From assembly GCF_900120155.1 (NCBI RefSeq), contig NZ_LT635549.1, positions 2,326,688-2,390,687 of the forward strand: a stretch of 64,000 bases of DNA, written 5' to 3'. Positions 18,627-27,980 of this stretch are shown in pieces (positions within the stretch are counted from its first letter, which is position 1; each line of letters starts with the position of its first letter). The translations under genes and the position numbers were made by a program. The notes beneath the pieces were generated by a model that did not search any database, was not told the DNA's origin, and saw nothing but the letters and a program-made list of their open reading frames with translations. Source of the DNA: Clostridium sp. Marseille-P3244. Lineage in GTDB: Bacteria > Bacillota > Clostridia > Lachnospirales > Lachnospiraceae.

Positions 18627-19697
18627 TCACTCCTCCATCTTCGCCAGCTTCGCGGTCTGATCCGCCGCGATCAGGCTGTCTATGATCTCATCCAGGTCGC
18701 CGTTCAATATCGAATCCAGTTTATGCAGCGTCAGCTTGATCCGGTGGTCTGTCACACGTCCCTGGGGGAAGTTGTAAGTCCGGATCTTCTCGGAACGGTC
18801 CCCCGTACCGATCTGGCTCCTCCTTGCTTCCGCCTCGGAGGCCTGCTGCTTCTCAAGCTCCAGGTCATACAGCTTGGAGCGGAGCAGCCGGAACGCCTTC
18901 TCCTTGTTCTGGAGCTGTGACTTCTCGGTCTGGCTGTAGATCACGATCCCGGTAGGATAGTGGGTCAGACGCACCGCTGAGTCTGTGGTGTTGACGCACT
19001 GCCCGCCGTTTCCGGAGGCGCGCATCACGTCGATGCGGATGTCCTTCTCATCGATAACCACATCCACTTCCTCCGCTTCCGGCATGATCGCCACCGTAAC
19101 GGTGGATGTATGGATCCTGCCGCCGCTCTCCGTCTCCGGCACCCTCTGGACACGGTGAACTCCGCTCTCGTATTTCAGTCTGGAGTAGGCGCCCTGACCT
19201 GTGATCATGAACACGCACTCCTTGAAGCCCCCGATGCCGTTCTCATTCAGAGAGATCAGCTCCGTCTTCCATCTCCTGCTGTCGGCGTAATGGACATACA
19301 TCCGGTAGATCTCCGCCGCGAAAAGCGCCGCTTCATCACCGCCGGCCCCCGCGCGGATCTCAACGATCACGTTCTTGTCGTCGTTGGGGTCCTTCGGAAG
19401 GAGCAGGATCTTCAGCTCCTGTTCCAGCTCCTCCACTCTCTTTTTGGATTCATTCAGCTCTTCCTTTGCCAGCTCCCGCATCTCCTCGTCTGATTCATCC
19501 TCCAGCATGGCAAGGCTGTCCTCGATATTCTGGTTACAGTTTTTATACTCGGTGTATGCTTCCACGATAGGAGCCAGGTCACTCTGCTCCTTCATGAGCC
19601 TGCGGAAACGTTCCTGATCGTCCGCGGCTCCGGGCTCCTGCAGTTCTCCCATCACTTCCTGATACCGGATCAGAAGATCCTCCAATCTGTCAAACAT
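18627..19697 (-). CDS. prfA: Peptide chain release factor 1
   Basis: This 356-residue RF1 recognises UAA/UAG and hydrolyses peptidyl-tRNA. The GGQ catalytic loop is in [17 protein letters not shown] near residue 230, and [17 protein letters not shown] marks the RF-1 domain start. Length matches the family. It follows prmC, which methylates the GGQ glutamine, with an 8-bp overlap, a conserved functional pairing. Confidence 0.97.
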   Translation of the reverse strand: MFDRLEDLLIRYQEVMGELQEPGAADDQERFRRLMKEQSDLAPIVEAYTEYKNCNQNIEDSLAMLEDESDEEMRELAKEELNESKKRVEELEQELKILLLPKDPNDDKNVIVEIRAGAGGDEAALFAAEIYRMYVHYADSRRWKTELISLNENGIGGFKECVFMITGQGAYSRLKYESGVHRVQRVPETESGGRIHTSTVTVAIMPEAEEVDVVIDEKDIRIDVMRASGNGGQCVNTTDSAVRLTHYPTGIVIYSQTEKSQLQNKEKAFRLLRSKLYDLELEKQQASEAEARRSQIGTGDRSEKIRTYNFPQGRVTDHRIKLTLHKLDSILNGDLDEIIDSLIAADQTAKLAKMEE

Positions 19698-20616
19698 ATT
19701 CCTCTTCCTTTTCTATACTCTTCTCTTTTGACAACACTCTTCCACTATACACGCCGTACACTACACGGTCAAGCCCTGCCAGATCCTTTTTCACCCGGAT
19801 CCTAGCATAGCCGGACGCGCGCATCAGCGCCGATACTTCCTCTGCCTGATCCCATCCGATCTCAAACATCAGATATCCCCCCGGCTCCAGATACTCCCGG
19901 CTCTCTCTGATGATCTTCCGGTAAAAGTACAGCCCGTCTTCTCCGCCGTCCAAAGCAGCCCGCGGATCATAAAGCCTTACTTCTTCCTGGAGCCCGTCGA
20001 TGTCTCCCGTCCTGATATAAGGCGGATTGGACAAAATCATGCCAAACTTTCCGCCAAGATCCTGAAACAGATCACTTCGTACAAAATCCGCCCGGATCCC
20101 CAGGGCAGCCGCATTTTCCGCCGCTGTTTCCAGCACCTTTTCTGACAGATCGCTCCCGATTCCCCGAATCTCCAGATCCCTGTTCTTATCCTGAGACATC
20201 CAGTAAAGCACACTGAGAAGGATGCAGCCCGAGCCGGTGCACAGATCCAGAACGCGCAGTTTTCCTTCCTGCATGGGAAGCCCTTCCTCCCGAAGGATCT
20301 TCAGCGCTTCTTCCACCAGGATCTCGGTATCCTGGCGAGGGATCAGCACATGTTCATTTACCCGGAACTTCAGTCCCATAAATTCCTGGCTTCCGGTAAT
20401 ATGCTGCAGGGGGACATGCCCGGCCCGCCGTTCAATGTACGCCGCATAACGGCTGTGATCCGTTTCCGGGATCTCTCTTTCGGGATCCGCGTAATAGCGG
20501 GCCCGGGAGATGCCGGTCACCTGTTCCAGCAGATACCACGCGTCCAGATCCGCTTCCGGGATCCCCGCGTCCGAAAGCCTGTCTCTTCCCTGTCTGTAAG
20601 CTTCCTTAAGCGTCAT
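19690..20616 (-). CDS. prmC: Release factor glutamine methyltransferase
   Basis: This 308-residue SAM-dependent methyltransferase modifies the GGQ glutamine of RF1/RF2. It has the N-terminal helical domain and [16 protein letters not shown] with [10 protein letters not shown], followed by the SAM motif [13 protein letters not shown] and the diagnostic catalytic NPPY ([10 protein letters not shown]). Its start overlaps the DUF1385 stop as ATGA. Confidence 0.96.
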   Translation of the reverse strand: MTLKEAYRQGRDRLSDAGIPEADLDAWYLLEQVTGISRARYYADPEREIPETDHSRYAAYIERRAGHVPLQHITGSQEFMGLKFRVNEHVLIPRQDTEILVEEALKILREEGLPMQEGKLRVLDLCTGSGCILLSVLYWMSQDKNRDLEIRGIGSDLSEKVLETAAENAAALGIRADFVRSDLFQDLGGKFGMILSNPPYIRTGDIDGLQEEVRLYDPRAALDGGEDGLYFYRKIIRESREYLEPGGYLMFEIGWDQAEEVSALMRASGYARIRVKKDLAGLDRVVYGVYSGRVLSKEKSIEKEEEYV

Positions 20617-21527
20617 AGGTTCTCCTTCTGCCAGGTACGCCAGTCAAAGACTTCCTCCACAGCCCGGATCCCCACCTCGATCATGTCGTCGTCCGGCTCT
20701 TTGGTGGTCATATTCTGGACCCAGAGACCGGGCTGGCTCAGGACATTTATAAAAACATTGTCCGTTCTTCCCGCCAGACGGATGATCTCGTAGGACACGC
20801 CCGCGATCAAAGGCAGCAGCAGGATCCGGAGGAGAACTCTCATGACCTGCGACTCTGCCGTAATAAAGAAGCAGAAGATAATACTCACGATCATTACAAA
20901 AAACAGGAAACTGGTGCCGCAGCGTTTGTGCTGTTTGGAACTCTTCCGCACGTTCTCCACGTTCAGCTCCAGCCCGTGTTCAATACAGTTGATACACTTG
21001 TGTTCCGCGCCATGGTACATAAACGTCCGTTTGATATCTTTCATCCTGGAGATCAGGAATATATAGAGCAGAAAGATCCCCAGCCGGATCACGCCTTCAA
21101 AAATAATCACCACTGTACGGGATGAGGTATACATCTCCACCAGTCTGCTCAGATAATACGGAAGCACCATAAAAAGCGCCACCGCGATCACTACAGCCGC
21201 AGCGATGGTCAGAGTCATGAACAGGCTGTCCTTTTTATCCTGTTTCGCCGCCTCTTTCTCTGTCATCTCCTGCTCTTCTTCCTCCTCATAGAAGGAGGCA
21301 GAATACGTAAGCGTCTTCATTCCCACGACCAGGGAATCCACAAAGTTAAATATCCCGCGGATAAATGGGATTTTCAGGGGTGCCTTCCAAGGGATCACAT
21401 TGTGATACTCCTTCACCTCCACGGCAATCTCCCCGTCCGGTTTGCGCACGGCCACGGAATATTTCCCGCCGTTCCGCATCATAATGCCTTCCAGGACCGC
21501 CTGCCCGCCTATATTCGATGATTTCAT
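20613..21527 (-). CDS. DUF1385 membrane protein
   Basis: This 304-residue protein, function unknown, has the DUF1385 layout: N-terminal IGGQAVLEGIMMRNGGKYSVAVR, an acidic EEEEEQEMTEKE patch, transmembrane segments around residues 105-125, 145-165 and 210-235, and the conserved HGAEHKCINCIEHG segment with Cys/His residues. It is regularly found beside rpmE, prmC and prfA in Clostridia, as here, suggesting a link to ribosome or translation homeostasis. The ATG at 21527 was picked because GGGAGGG precedes it; a longer frame extends 30 codons upstream without a good site. Confidence 0.88.
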   Translation of the reverse strand: MKSSNIGGQAVLEGIMMRNGGKYSVAVRKPDGEIAVEVKEYHNVIPWKAPLKIPFIRGIFNFVDSLVVGMKTLTYSASFYEEEEEQEMTEKEAAKQDKKDSLFMTLTIAAAVVIAVALFMVLPYYLSRLVEMYTSSRTVVIIFEGVIRLGIFLLYIFLISRMKDIKRTFMYHGAEHKCINCIEHGLELNVENVRKSSKQHKRCGTSFLFFVMIVSIIFCFFITAESQVMRVLLRILLLPLIAGVSYEIIRLAGRTDNVFINVLSQPGLWVQNMTTKEPDDDMIEVGIRAVEEVFDWRTWQKENL

Positions 21528-21581
21528 GATCCCTCCCTGCTCCTTTCGTTCTCTGACTTGTCTTTCTGTTCTTGTCACGAA

Positions 21582-21619
21582 CGATGCCTGACCTTTCTCT
21601 TCAAAAAGGCCAGGCATCG
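21582..21619. terminator. Hairpin between rpmE and the DUF1385 operon
   Basis: CGATGCCTG-A-CCTTT pairs with AAAGG-C-CAGGCATCG, a 14-bp stem with one mismatch. It lacks a U-run, so it may attenuate rather than end transcription from rpmE into the DUF1385-prmC-prfA unit. Confidence 0.5.
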
Positions 21620-21634
21620 CTGATCATCCGTTAC

Positions 21635-21666
21635 AAAACAGGCTGAGATGCTTCCACCCCAGCCTG
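21635..21666 (-). terminator. rpmE: Terminator of rpmE
   Basis: Minus strand CAGGCTG and CAGCCTG form a 7-bp stem followed by TTTTGTAA, 12 bp after the rpmE stop. Confidence 0.7.
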
Positions 21667-21678
21667 ATGTGTCTGTTC

Positions 21679-21879
21679 TTATTTAATACCGTATTTCTTG
21701 TTGAACTTGTCAACACGACCGCGTGCCTGTGCTGCTTTCTGCTGTCCTGTATAGAACGGATGGCATTTGGAGCAGATCTCAACGTGGATGCTTTCCTTTG
21801 TAGAACCTGTTACAAATGTATTTCCACAGTTACAGGTCACTGTTGCCTGATGATATTCTGGATGGATTCCCTCGCGCAT
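21679..21879 (-). CDS. rpmE: 50S ribosomal protein L31, zinc-binding type
   Basis: This 66-residue L31 starts [16 protein letters not shown] and keeps the four zinc cysteines (CNCG and CSKC). It is therefore the C+ form, a zinc reservoir that is replaced by a C- paralogue under zinc limitation in some bacteria. The ATG at 21879 has GAGAGGTG 7 nt upstream. It lies directly downstream of rho, a conserved order. Confidence 0.96.
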   Translation of the reverse strand: MREGIHPEYHQATVTCNCGNTFVTGSTKESIHVEICSKCHPFYTGQQKAAQARGRVDKFNKKYGIK

Positions 21880-21969
21880 GATTTTCACCTCTCTATTTTA
21901 AAATACTAATTATAATCTCTAAACAGCTTTTTTATTCTATCATAACATGTTTTTTTTTGCAATAGTTTT

Positions 21970-23319
21970 TTAGATAAACTTCTGCCGGTTCACCTGGTGT
22001 ACCAGCTCTGCGTTGGATTTCGTCCGGGTGAACATATTCAGCAGATTGTCCACAGCCTCTTCGGACTTCATACCGTTCATGGCCCTGCGCATGATGTAGA
22101 TCGCGTCCTGCTCTTCCCTGTTCAGAAGAAGATCCTCCCGCCTGGTCCCGGATTTCGGGATATCGATGGCCGGAAATACTCTGCGTTCCTGAAGCTTGCG
22201 GTCCAGGATCAGTTCCATATTTCCTGTGCCTTTGAACTCCTCATATACCACATCATCCATCTTACTTCCCGTATCCACCAGCGCTGTTGCCAGGATTGTC
22301 AGACTTCCGCCTTCCCTCATGTTTCTCGCCGCTCCGAAAAACCGCTTGGGACTGTAGAGCGCCGCCGGATCAAGGCCTCCGGAAAGAGTCCTTCCTGATG
22401 GCGGAACAATCAGATTATATGCGCGGGACAACCTAGTAATGCTGTCCAGAAGGATCATTACGTCTTTTCCGTGCTCTACCAGCCGTTTTGCCCTTGAGAT
22501 CACCATCTCTGACACCCGCTTGTGATGCTCGGGAAGCTCATCAAAGGTAGAATGGATCACTTCCACATTGGGACCGGATATGGCTTCCTTGATATCCGTC
22601 ACTTCCTCCGGTCTCTCATCGATCAAAAGGATAAGAAGATGCATATGGGGCTCTGTCTTCTGAACAGACAGGGCGACCTCTTTTAACAGCGTGGTCTTCC
22701 CTGCTTTCGGAGGAGAAACGATCATTCCTCTCTGCCCTTTCCCGATGGGGGATACCAGATCCATGATCCGCATGGCTGTGCTGCTGCCCGGCGTCTCCAG
22801 ACGGATCCGCTTGTTGGGGAAGATCGGAGTCAGATCTTCAAAATTTTTGCGCTTCATGGCTTCCGCCGGGCGAAGCCCGTTGATCGTTGATACATACAGA
22901 AGGGCACTGAACTTCTCTCCCTGGGTCTTTACCCTGGTATTCCCGGTCAGAATATCTCCGGTCTTCAATCCGAATCTGCGGATCTGGGCCGGTGACACAT
23001 ACACATCATTTTCTCCCGGCAGATAATTATCACTCCGGATAAACCCGAAACCATCCTGCATGACTTCCAGGATCCCATTTGCAGTGCACCCGCTGTCCAG
23101 CTGTTCAATATCTGTCTCGGCCTTCTTTTCCTTCAACTCTTCCCGGACTTCTTCTTTCGCCTCTGAAGCGGCCTCCTTCTGCTCCTCCTGTTCATCCAGG
23201 GCAAGCATGGCATCGATCAGTTCCCCCTTCTTCAGACCTGAAACGCCTTTCATCTTCCTTGCTTTCGCCAGGTCTCTCAGTGTTGCCAGCGGCAACGATT
23301 CATACTTTTCTCTCGTCAT
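21970..23319 (-). CDS. rho: Transcription termination factor Rho
   Basis: This 449-residue hexameric RNA helicase has a Rho_N domain ([21 protein letters not shown]), a Glu/Lys-rich spacer of about 35 residues, a cold-shock-like RNA-binding domain ([18 protein letters not shown]), Walker A in [13 protein letters not shown], Walker [12 protein letters not shown], and the Q/R-loop region [13 protein letters not shown]. It is complete. The 5' leader is about 125 nt and could host the autogenous attenuation known for rho. An IS element lies just beyond its promoter. Confidence 0.97.
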   Translation of the reverse strand: MTREKYESLPLATLRDLAKARKMKGVSGLKKGELIDAMLALDEQEEQKEAASEAKEEVREELKEKKAETDIEQLDSGCTANGILEVMQDGFGFIRSDNYLPGENDVYVSPAQIRRFGLKTGDILTGNTRVKTQGEKFSALLYVSTINGLRPAEAMKRKNFEDLTPIFPNKRIRLETPGSSTAMRIMDLVSPIGKGQRGMIVSPPKAGKTTLLKEVALSVQKTEPHMHLLILLIDERPEEVTDIKEAISGPNVEVIHSTFDELPEHHKRVSEMVISRAKRLVEHGKDVMILLDSITRLSRAYNLIVPPSGRTLSGGLDPAALYSPKRFFGAARNMREGGSLTILATALVDTGSKMDDVVYEEFKGTGNMELILDRKLQERRVFPAIDIPKSGTRREDLLLNREEQDAIYIMRRAMNGMKSEEAVDNLLNMFTRTKSNAELVHQVNRQKFI

Positions 23320-23451
23320 GATACTTTCCTTTCAAAAAAACATTGCTGAACATTGAGTGCTGCCACTCATTACTGTAAACTGGTATAAAATGCTTCGGGA
23401 ATTCTTGTCTGAATAGACTTAAAATCGATAACTTGCATTAAATATGGGATT

Positions 23452-23480
23452 ATTATACATTTCAATTGTAGCATTGTCAA
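23452..23480 (-). promoter_or_regulatory. rho: Perfect consensus promoter of rho
   Basis: Minus strand TTGACA, 17-bp spacer, TATAAT. The -35 ends 4 bp from the target duplication of the IS element, so the insertion left the core promoter intact but replaced everything upstream. Confidence 0.85.
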
Positions 23481-23483
23481 GAT

Positions 23484-23507
23484 AGGATAAGCTTGAGTTT
23501 CCGCAGA
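23484..23507 (+). repeat. Left target duplication and left inverted repeat of the IS element
   Basis: AGGATAAG (23484-23491, target duplication) directly precedes CTTGAGTTTCCGCAGA (23492-23507, 16-bp terminal inverted repeat). Confidence 0.92.
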
Positions 23508-25063
23508 ATTATTCCCTCAGACAAATCTGCTGCGTTTTGTTATCCACAACTTTCAAAAAATGGCCAAAATATAAGGAATCCTGTCCCTTTTTGATGTAAA
23601 ATTAAGCTGCAAAACAAAAACCTTACTAAACAAAAAGAAAGGGGATTCCTTATGGCTAATTCTACATCAATTACCTACCGTTTGAAAAGAAAAATTTTGA
23701 CTTTTACTAATAAAATCTCCCGCAGACTTTCGAAACCAGATCGGAAGTTCACAGCAGATATGGTTTATGGCATTCTGGCATCCAGAAGCTGTCTGCTCAC
23801 TGATATTTCCGACCAGCTTCATGAAACGGTACATAAGGTGAATACTGTAAAACGGCTTTCAAATCATCTTTCGGAAGGAACGCCGGCTTCTGCTGCCGCT
23901 TCTTATCTCCACACCGTAAAGAGACTCGTTCCCTCTGAACCAGTGGTCCTCATTGATGAAAGTGATATCGTAAAACCAGATGGAAAACAGTTTGAAGCTC
24001 TTGGTATCGTTCGCGATGGTTCTGAAAGCACACAGACGAAAAGTGTTTATAAAAAAGGATACCATGTAACAGAGGCCTGTGTCCTGACTGCCAACAAGCA
24101 TCCTGTCAGTGTTTTTTCCATGATCCATTCTTCTGTTGAGAAGGACTATAAATCTGTAAATACCATCACATTTGATGCGATCAAACAGGCATCTGCTCTT
24201 TTCGGAAAGGCCACCTTTGTTATGGACCGCGGTTATGATGACAATAAGATCTTTCTCATCCTCGACCATCTGAAGCAGGATTACGTGATCCGCCTGAAAT
24301 CCAACCGGAAACTTCTTTATCACAACAAATGGACAAAGGCAACGGAACTGCAGAATCGGAGGAAAGGGAAAGTAAAAGCGGATGTTTTCTATAAGGGAAA
24401 AGAGCATACCGCATATCTTTCCCACGTAAAAGTTCAGATCACTGCCTCCCGGAAAAATATTTATCTGGTCCTGGTCTATGGGATCACGGAACATCCCATG
24501 ATGCTGGCTACAAACAAAGAGATCCGTTCAAAGGATGATGTGATCCGCATTGCCAGAACTTATTTTTCCAGATGGCGGATCGAGGAATATTTCCGTTGTA
24601 AAAAGCAGACCTATCAGTTTGAAAATTTCCGTGTAAGAAAACTGGAAGCCATTAATGCGCTTAACTTTTATATTACTTTAGCCATGGCATTTTTAGCTCA
24701 GGAAGAATTAAGTCCTGAGACAAACGCCCTGAAAGTTTCAATCATACAGGAAGCAGACCCGATCAAGGAAAAAGTCAGTTTCTGCTATTACCGGCTGGCA
24801 AAAGGCATCTCCGGCATACTGTCACATGCCAAAGAGGGCATCCGGCTCTGGTACAGGACAAAGCGTCCGACATACCGTCAACTCTGCCTTAAGCTGACCG
24901 CCTGAATAGATAAAAGTATATGTCTCCCAAAGCCCGGTTCCGGCGGGGCTTATAAAAGTGCCTCTACTCTCGGTGCTGCCATTCTAAATCTCTCAAAAAA
25001 TGGGCAGATTGGTACTTTAGAAAGACATACTCATCTTTTTAGTACAATCTGCGGAAACTCAAG
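23492..25063 (+). mobile_element. Complete IS4-family insertion sequence, 1572 bp
   Basis: Perfect 16-bp terminal inverted repeats bound the element, and an identical 8-bp AGGATAAG lies immediately outside both ends. A single intact transposase gene fills most of it. Perfect ends, an intact gene and an exact duplication point to a recent, probably still mobile insertion. The right 150 bp after the transposase stop is non-coding. Confidence 0.93.
23652..24905 (+). CDS. IS4-family DDE transposase
   Basis: This 417-residue transposase has catalytic residues readable as D102 (VVLIDESDIV), D192 (FVMDRGYDDNK) and E311 in YFSRWRIEEYFRCKK. The last fits exactly the IS4 signature Y-x2-R-x3-E-x6-K. 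A helix-rich N-terminus with many Lys/Arg residues probably binds the inverted repeats. An AAAGAAAGGGGA ribosome site precedes the ATG. Nothing in it is truncated or frameshifted. Confidence 0.93.
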   Translation: MANSTSITYRLKRKILTFTNKISRRLSKPDRKFTADMVYGILASRSCLLTDISDQLHETVHKVNTVKRLSNHLSEGTPASAAASYLHTVKRLVPSEPVVLIDESDIVKPDGKQFEALGIVRDGSESTQTKSVYKKGYHVTEACVLTANKHPVSVFSMIHSSVEKDYKSVNTITFDAIKQASALFGKATFVMDRGYDDNKIFLILDHLKQDYVIRLKSNRKLLYHNKWTKATELQNRRKGKVKADVFYKGKEHTAYLSHVKVQITASRKNIYLVLVYGITEHPMMLATNKEIRSKDDVIRIARTYFSRWRIEEYFRCKKQTYQFENFRVRKLEAINALNFYITLAMAFLAQEELSPETNALKVSIIQEADPIKEKVSFCYYRLAKGISGILSHAKEGIRLWYRTKRPTYRQLCLKLTA

Positions 25064-25071
25064 AGGATAAG
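25048..25071 (+). repeat. Right inverted repeat and right target duplication of the IS element
   Basis: TCTGCGGAAACTCAAG (25048-25063) is the exact complement of the left end and is followed by AGGATAAG (25064-25071). Confidence 0.92.
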
Positions 25072-25151
25072 GGACAGGGTGAACCCGGATTTGGGACAGG
25101 GTGAAATCGAATTGGGGACGTAGTAAAATTGCATTTTACTACGTCCCCAAT
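25071..25151. repeat. GGGAC-repeat array ending in a long perfect palindrome
   Basis: GGGACAGGGTGAA occurs at 25071 and 25093, and GGGACGTAGTAAAA at 25115: three units at an exact 22-bp pitch. The third is the left arm of a perfect 19-bp hairpin, ATTGGGGACGTAGTAAAAT with its complement at 25133-25151 and a 3-nt loop. It sits 6 bp from the malic enzyme stop codon and may double as its terminator. REP-like elements mobilised by RAYT transposases look similar, but no such gene is in the window. Confidence 0.75.
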
Positions 25152-25156
25152 CGCGA

Positions 25157-26329
25157 TTATATTCTTGCGACTCCGCTTTCTTTCGCTGCCTGAGCCACTG
25201 CCTTGGCCACTGCTTCCTTTACGCGCGGATCAAATGCCGGCGGAAGGATATAGTCTGCGCTCAGCTCGTCATCTTTCACAAGATCTGCCAGTGCGTAAGA
25301 AGCCGCGATCTTCATCTTGTCATTGATGTCGGAAGCCCGCACATCCAGAGCTCCGCGGAAGATTCCCGGGAATGCCAGTACGTTGTTGATCTGATTTGGG
25401 AAGTCGCTCCGCCCGGTAGCGACGACAGCTGCTCCCCCTGCCTTTGCCTCATCCGGAAAGATCTCCGGTGTCGGATTGGCGCAGGCGAATATGATCGGAT
25501 CGGAAGCCATAGACTGCACCATTTCTTTTGTCATCGTACCAGGCGCGGAAACGCCGATAAACACATCTGCTCCGCGGATCACTTCCGCAAGGGTTCCTTT
25601 CTCACAGTTTTTATTCGTGATCTCTGCCATTTCCTCTTTGATCGGATTAAGATTCTCTCTTCCTTTGTAGATCGCTCCAGTATGGTCTGTCATGACCACA
25701 TTTTTTGCTCCCACCGCGCACAACAGACGGATGATAGCGATCCCCGCAGCGCCGGCGCCGCAGGTAACGATCTTCACATCTTCGATCTTCTTTCCGGTCA
25801 GCTTCAAAGCATTGAGCAGACCTGCCAGAGTGATCACTGCCGTACCGTGCTGATCATCATGGAAGACCGGAATGTCACACCGCTCTTTTAACTTCTTCTC
25901 GATCTCAAAGCAGCGGGGCGCGCTGATATCCTCCAGGTTCACGCCTCCGAAACTTCCTGCCAGCAGCGCCACAGTGTTTACGATCTCATCGACATCATTG
26001 CTTCTGATGCACAGCGGGATCGCGTCCACATCGCCGAAAGCTTTAAAAAGGACACATTTTCCTTCCATTACCGGCATACCTGCCTCCGGTCCGATATCTC
26101 CCAGTCCCAGCACGGCACTTCCGTCAGTGATCACGGCAACGGTATTCCAGCGGCGGGTCAGTTCATAGCTCTTGCTGACATCTTTCTGGATCTCCAGGCA
26201 GGGCTGAGCCACTCCGGGAGTGTAGGCCAGAGACAGAGCCTCTTCGCTGTCCGCGGCCACCCGCGGCGTTACTTCAATTTTTCCTTTACAGTTATAGTGT
26301 AATTTTAAAGATTCTTTTGCATAATCCAT
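25157..26329 (-). CDS. NAD(P)-dependent malic enzyme (decarboxylating)
   Basis: This 390-residue enzyme converts malate to pyruvate and CO2 with reduction of NAD(P). Malic-enzyme motifs are complete: LAYTPGVAQPCLEI, VAVITDGSAVLGLGDIGPEAGMPVMEGK, the metal-binding FHDDQHGTAV, the Rossmann GAGAAGIAI and FACANPTPEI. The short bacterial form lacks a phosphotransacetylase tail. Cofactor choice cannot be read with certainty. It is monocistronic, with a consensus-like promoter back to back with that of the neighbouring radical SAM gene. Confidence 0.94.
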   Translation of the reverse strand: MDYAKESLKLHYNCKGKIEVTPRVAADSEEALSLAYTPGVAQPCLEIQKDVSKSYELTRRWNTVAVITDGSAVLGLGDIGPEAGMPVMEGKCVLFKAFGDVDAIPLCIRSNDVDEIVNTVALLAGSFGGVNLEDISAPRCFEIEKKLKERCDIPVFHDDQHGTAVITLAGLLNALKLTGKKIEDVKIVTCGAGAAGIAIIRLLCAVGAKNVVMTDHTGAIYKGRENLNPIKEEMAEITNKNCEKGTLAEVIRGADVFIGVSAPGTMTKEMVQSMASDPIIFACANPTPEIFPDEAKAGGAAVVATGRSDFPNQINNVLAFPGIFRGALDVRASDINDKMKIAASYALADLVKDDELSADYILPPAFDPRVKEAVAKAVAQAAKESGVARI

Positions 26330-26385
26330 AACTAAGCCTCCATACAGTTGAAATACTTCTTATTCCTAAATGCTACCAGTAAATA

Positions 26386-26437
26386 AGAATACAATTCCTG
26401 CGTGCCCTTGTCAAGTCGGGAAAAAAGATGGTATGAT
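26386..26437. promoter_or_regulatory. Back-to-back promoters sharing one -35 region
   Basis: On the minus strand TTGACA (26409-26414), 17 bp, TATTCT (26386-26391) drives malic enzyme. On the plus strand TTGTCA (26408-26413), 18 bp, TATGAT (26432-26437) drives the radical SAM gene. The two -35 hexamers are the same 7 bp read in opposite directions. Confidence 0.65.
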
Positions 26438-26467
26438 GGTCTGAGAATCAATTAAAGGAACAGAAAA

Positions 26468-27418
26468 ATGGCAGAAAATCAGGAGCTGAAAAAGAAGAAA
26501 TGGGACGGAAGGCCCTACCACTCGCTGGACTGTGAACTGAGACGGCAGTTTGGTGAAAAAGTCTACAAAATCACTCTGAATGGAGGGATGTCCTGCCCCA
26601 ACCGGGACGGTAAGATCGGGACAAAAGGGTGTATCTTCTGCAGTGCGAAGGGCTCCGGAGACTTTGCCGGGAATTCAGCCCTCTCTGTCTCCGGGCAGCT
26701 GCAGGAAGGGAAAGCTCAGCTTCTCCGCAAGAGGCCTGTCCGTTCTTATATCGCATATTTTCAGGCATTTACGAACACCTACGCTCCGGTGCCGTATTTG
26801 AGAAAAATTTTCACTGAGGCCATGGAAGATCCGGAGGTACAGGTGCTTTCCATCGCCACAAGGCCGGACTGCCTGGAAGACGATGTGCTGGAGCTTCTGA
26901 CCCGCCTGAATCGGATCAAACCGGTCTGGGTTGAACTGGGTCTGCAGACCGCCCATGAAGAGACTGCCCGTTTCCTGCGCAGAGGCTACGATCTGGAAGT
27001 ATTTGATCATGCCGTAAAGCGGCTCCGGGATGCCGGCATCACTGTAATCGTTCACGTGATCCTTTTCCTTCCCGGAGAGACGGAAGCGATGATGCTGGAA
27101 ACCATTGACTGCCTGAACCGCCGTGACATCCAGGGGATCAAACTCCAGCTGCTCCATGTACTGGAGGGGACGGATCTTGCCCGCATATATGAAGACTCCC
27201 CTTTCCATATACCTGATATGGAGGAATACATCCGCCTCCTGGGGAAATGTATCGCCCGGTTACGGCCTGACATTGTCATCCACCGGCTTACCGGCGACGG
27301 CCCCAAGGACCTTCTCATCGCGCCTCAATGGAGCAGGGCCAAGCGCACTGTACTGAACCGTCTGCATCAGTATCTGAAAGAAAATGACATCTGGCAGGGA
27401 AAGGAGTATTATGGCTGA
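26468..27418 (+). CDS. Radical SAM protein, TIGR01212/YtqA family
   Basis: This 316-residue radical SAM protein has the unusual cluster-binding spacing in CPNRDGKIGTKGCIFC (near residues 42-57), preceded by KVYKITLNGGMS, typical of the YhcC/YtqA group. A later VWVELGLQTAHEETARFLRRGY segment and HVILFLPGET complete the TIM barrel. The biochemical role of this family is not settled. It overlaps the downstream DUF4364 gene by 8 bp. Confidence 0.9.
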   Translation: MAENQELKKKKWDGRPYHSLDCELRRQFGEKVYKITLNGGMSCPNRDGKIGTKGCIFCSAKGSGDFAGNSALSVSGQLQEGKAQLLRKRPVRSYIAYFQAFTNTYAPVPYLRKIFTEAMEDPEVQVLSIATRPDCLEDDVLELLTRLNRIKPVWVELGLQTAHEETARFLRRGYDLEVFDHAVKRLRDAGITVIVHVILFLPGETEAMMLETIDCLNRRDIQGIKLQLLHVLEGTDLARIYEDSPFHIPDMEEYIRLLGKCIARLRPDIVIHRLTGDGPKDLLIAPQWSRAKRTVLNRLHQYLKENDIWQGKEYYG

Positions 27419-27923
27419 GACATTTACACTTTATAAACTGATCATTCTGTATATGCTGAATAAAGTAGACTTTCCTCTCACAACCTCACAGATCTCGGAA
27501 TTTGTGCTGGATGAGGGTTACACCACCTACTTTAAACTGCAGGAAGCGCTCTCTGAGCTGGTACAGTCCGGACTGATCCAGACAGAAACTACGCACAACC
27601 GGACACTTTATCATCTCACAGAGGCCGGGGCTGAAACCATCCACTATTTCAGTAAAAAGATTTCCGAGCCTATCCGAAAGGATATTGATAATTTTCTAAA
27701 GGAAAAACAGTATGACTTGAAGGAAGAAGCCTCTGTAAAATCAGATTATTACCTGACAACAAATAAAGAATACGAGGTTCGGTGTCAGATTGTGGAAAAC
27801 GGCGCCAGCCTGATCGATCTTAAGCTGACCGTACCTACCGAAAAAGAGGCCGAAGCCATCGCAAGCCGCTGGAATACAAAAAGCCAGGAGATCTACGCCT
27901 CTCTTCTGGCCAGTCTCCTGTAA
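27411..27923 (+). CDS. DUF4364 family protein
   Basis: This 170-residue protein has an N-terminal winged-helix-like part (LYKLIILYMLNKVDFPLTTSQISEFVLDEGYT, then LTEAGAETI, a typical end of wHTH domains) and a C-terminal alpha/beta part. DUF4364 is confined mostly to Clostridia and is presumed a DNA-binding regulator; no target is known. The ATG at 27411 has AAAGGAG 6 nt upstream and lies inside the end of the radical SAM gene. Confidence 0.85.
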   Translation: MAETFTLYKLIILYMLNKVDFPLTTSQISEFVLDEGYTTYFKLQEALSELVQSGLIQTETTHNRTLYHLTEAGAETIHYFSKKISEPIRKDIDNFLKEKQYDLKEEASVKSDYYLTTNKEYEVRCQIVENGASLIDLKLTVPTEKEAEAIASRWNTKSQEIYASLLASLL

Positions 27924-27980
27924 CTTTTTTCTATCTGTCTGAACAACATCTTTACCCTGAGTTGTTCTGCCCCCGCTGTT

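Noticed and set aside
25071-25151. Possible CRISPR array
   Set aside because: Only three degenerate 22-bp units with no unique spacers and no cas genes; better explained as a REP-like element.
27941-27967. GAACAAC...GTTGTTC as a terminator between DUF4364 and rarA
   Set aside because: Only a 7-bp stem, long loop and no U-run on either strand; too weak to list.
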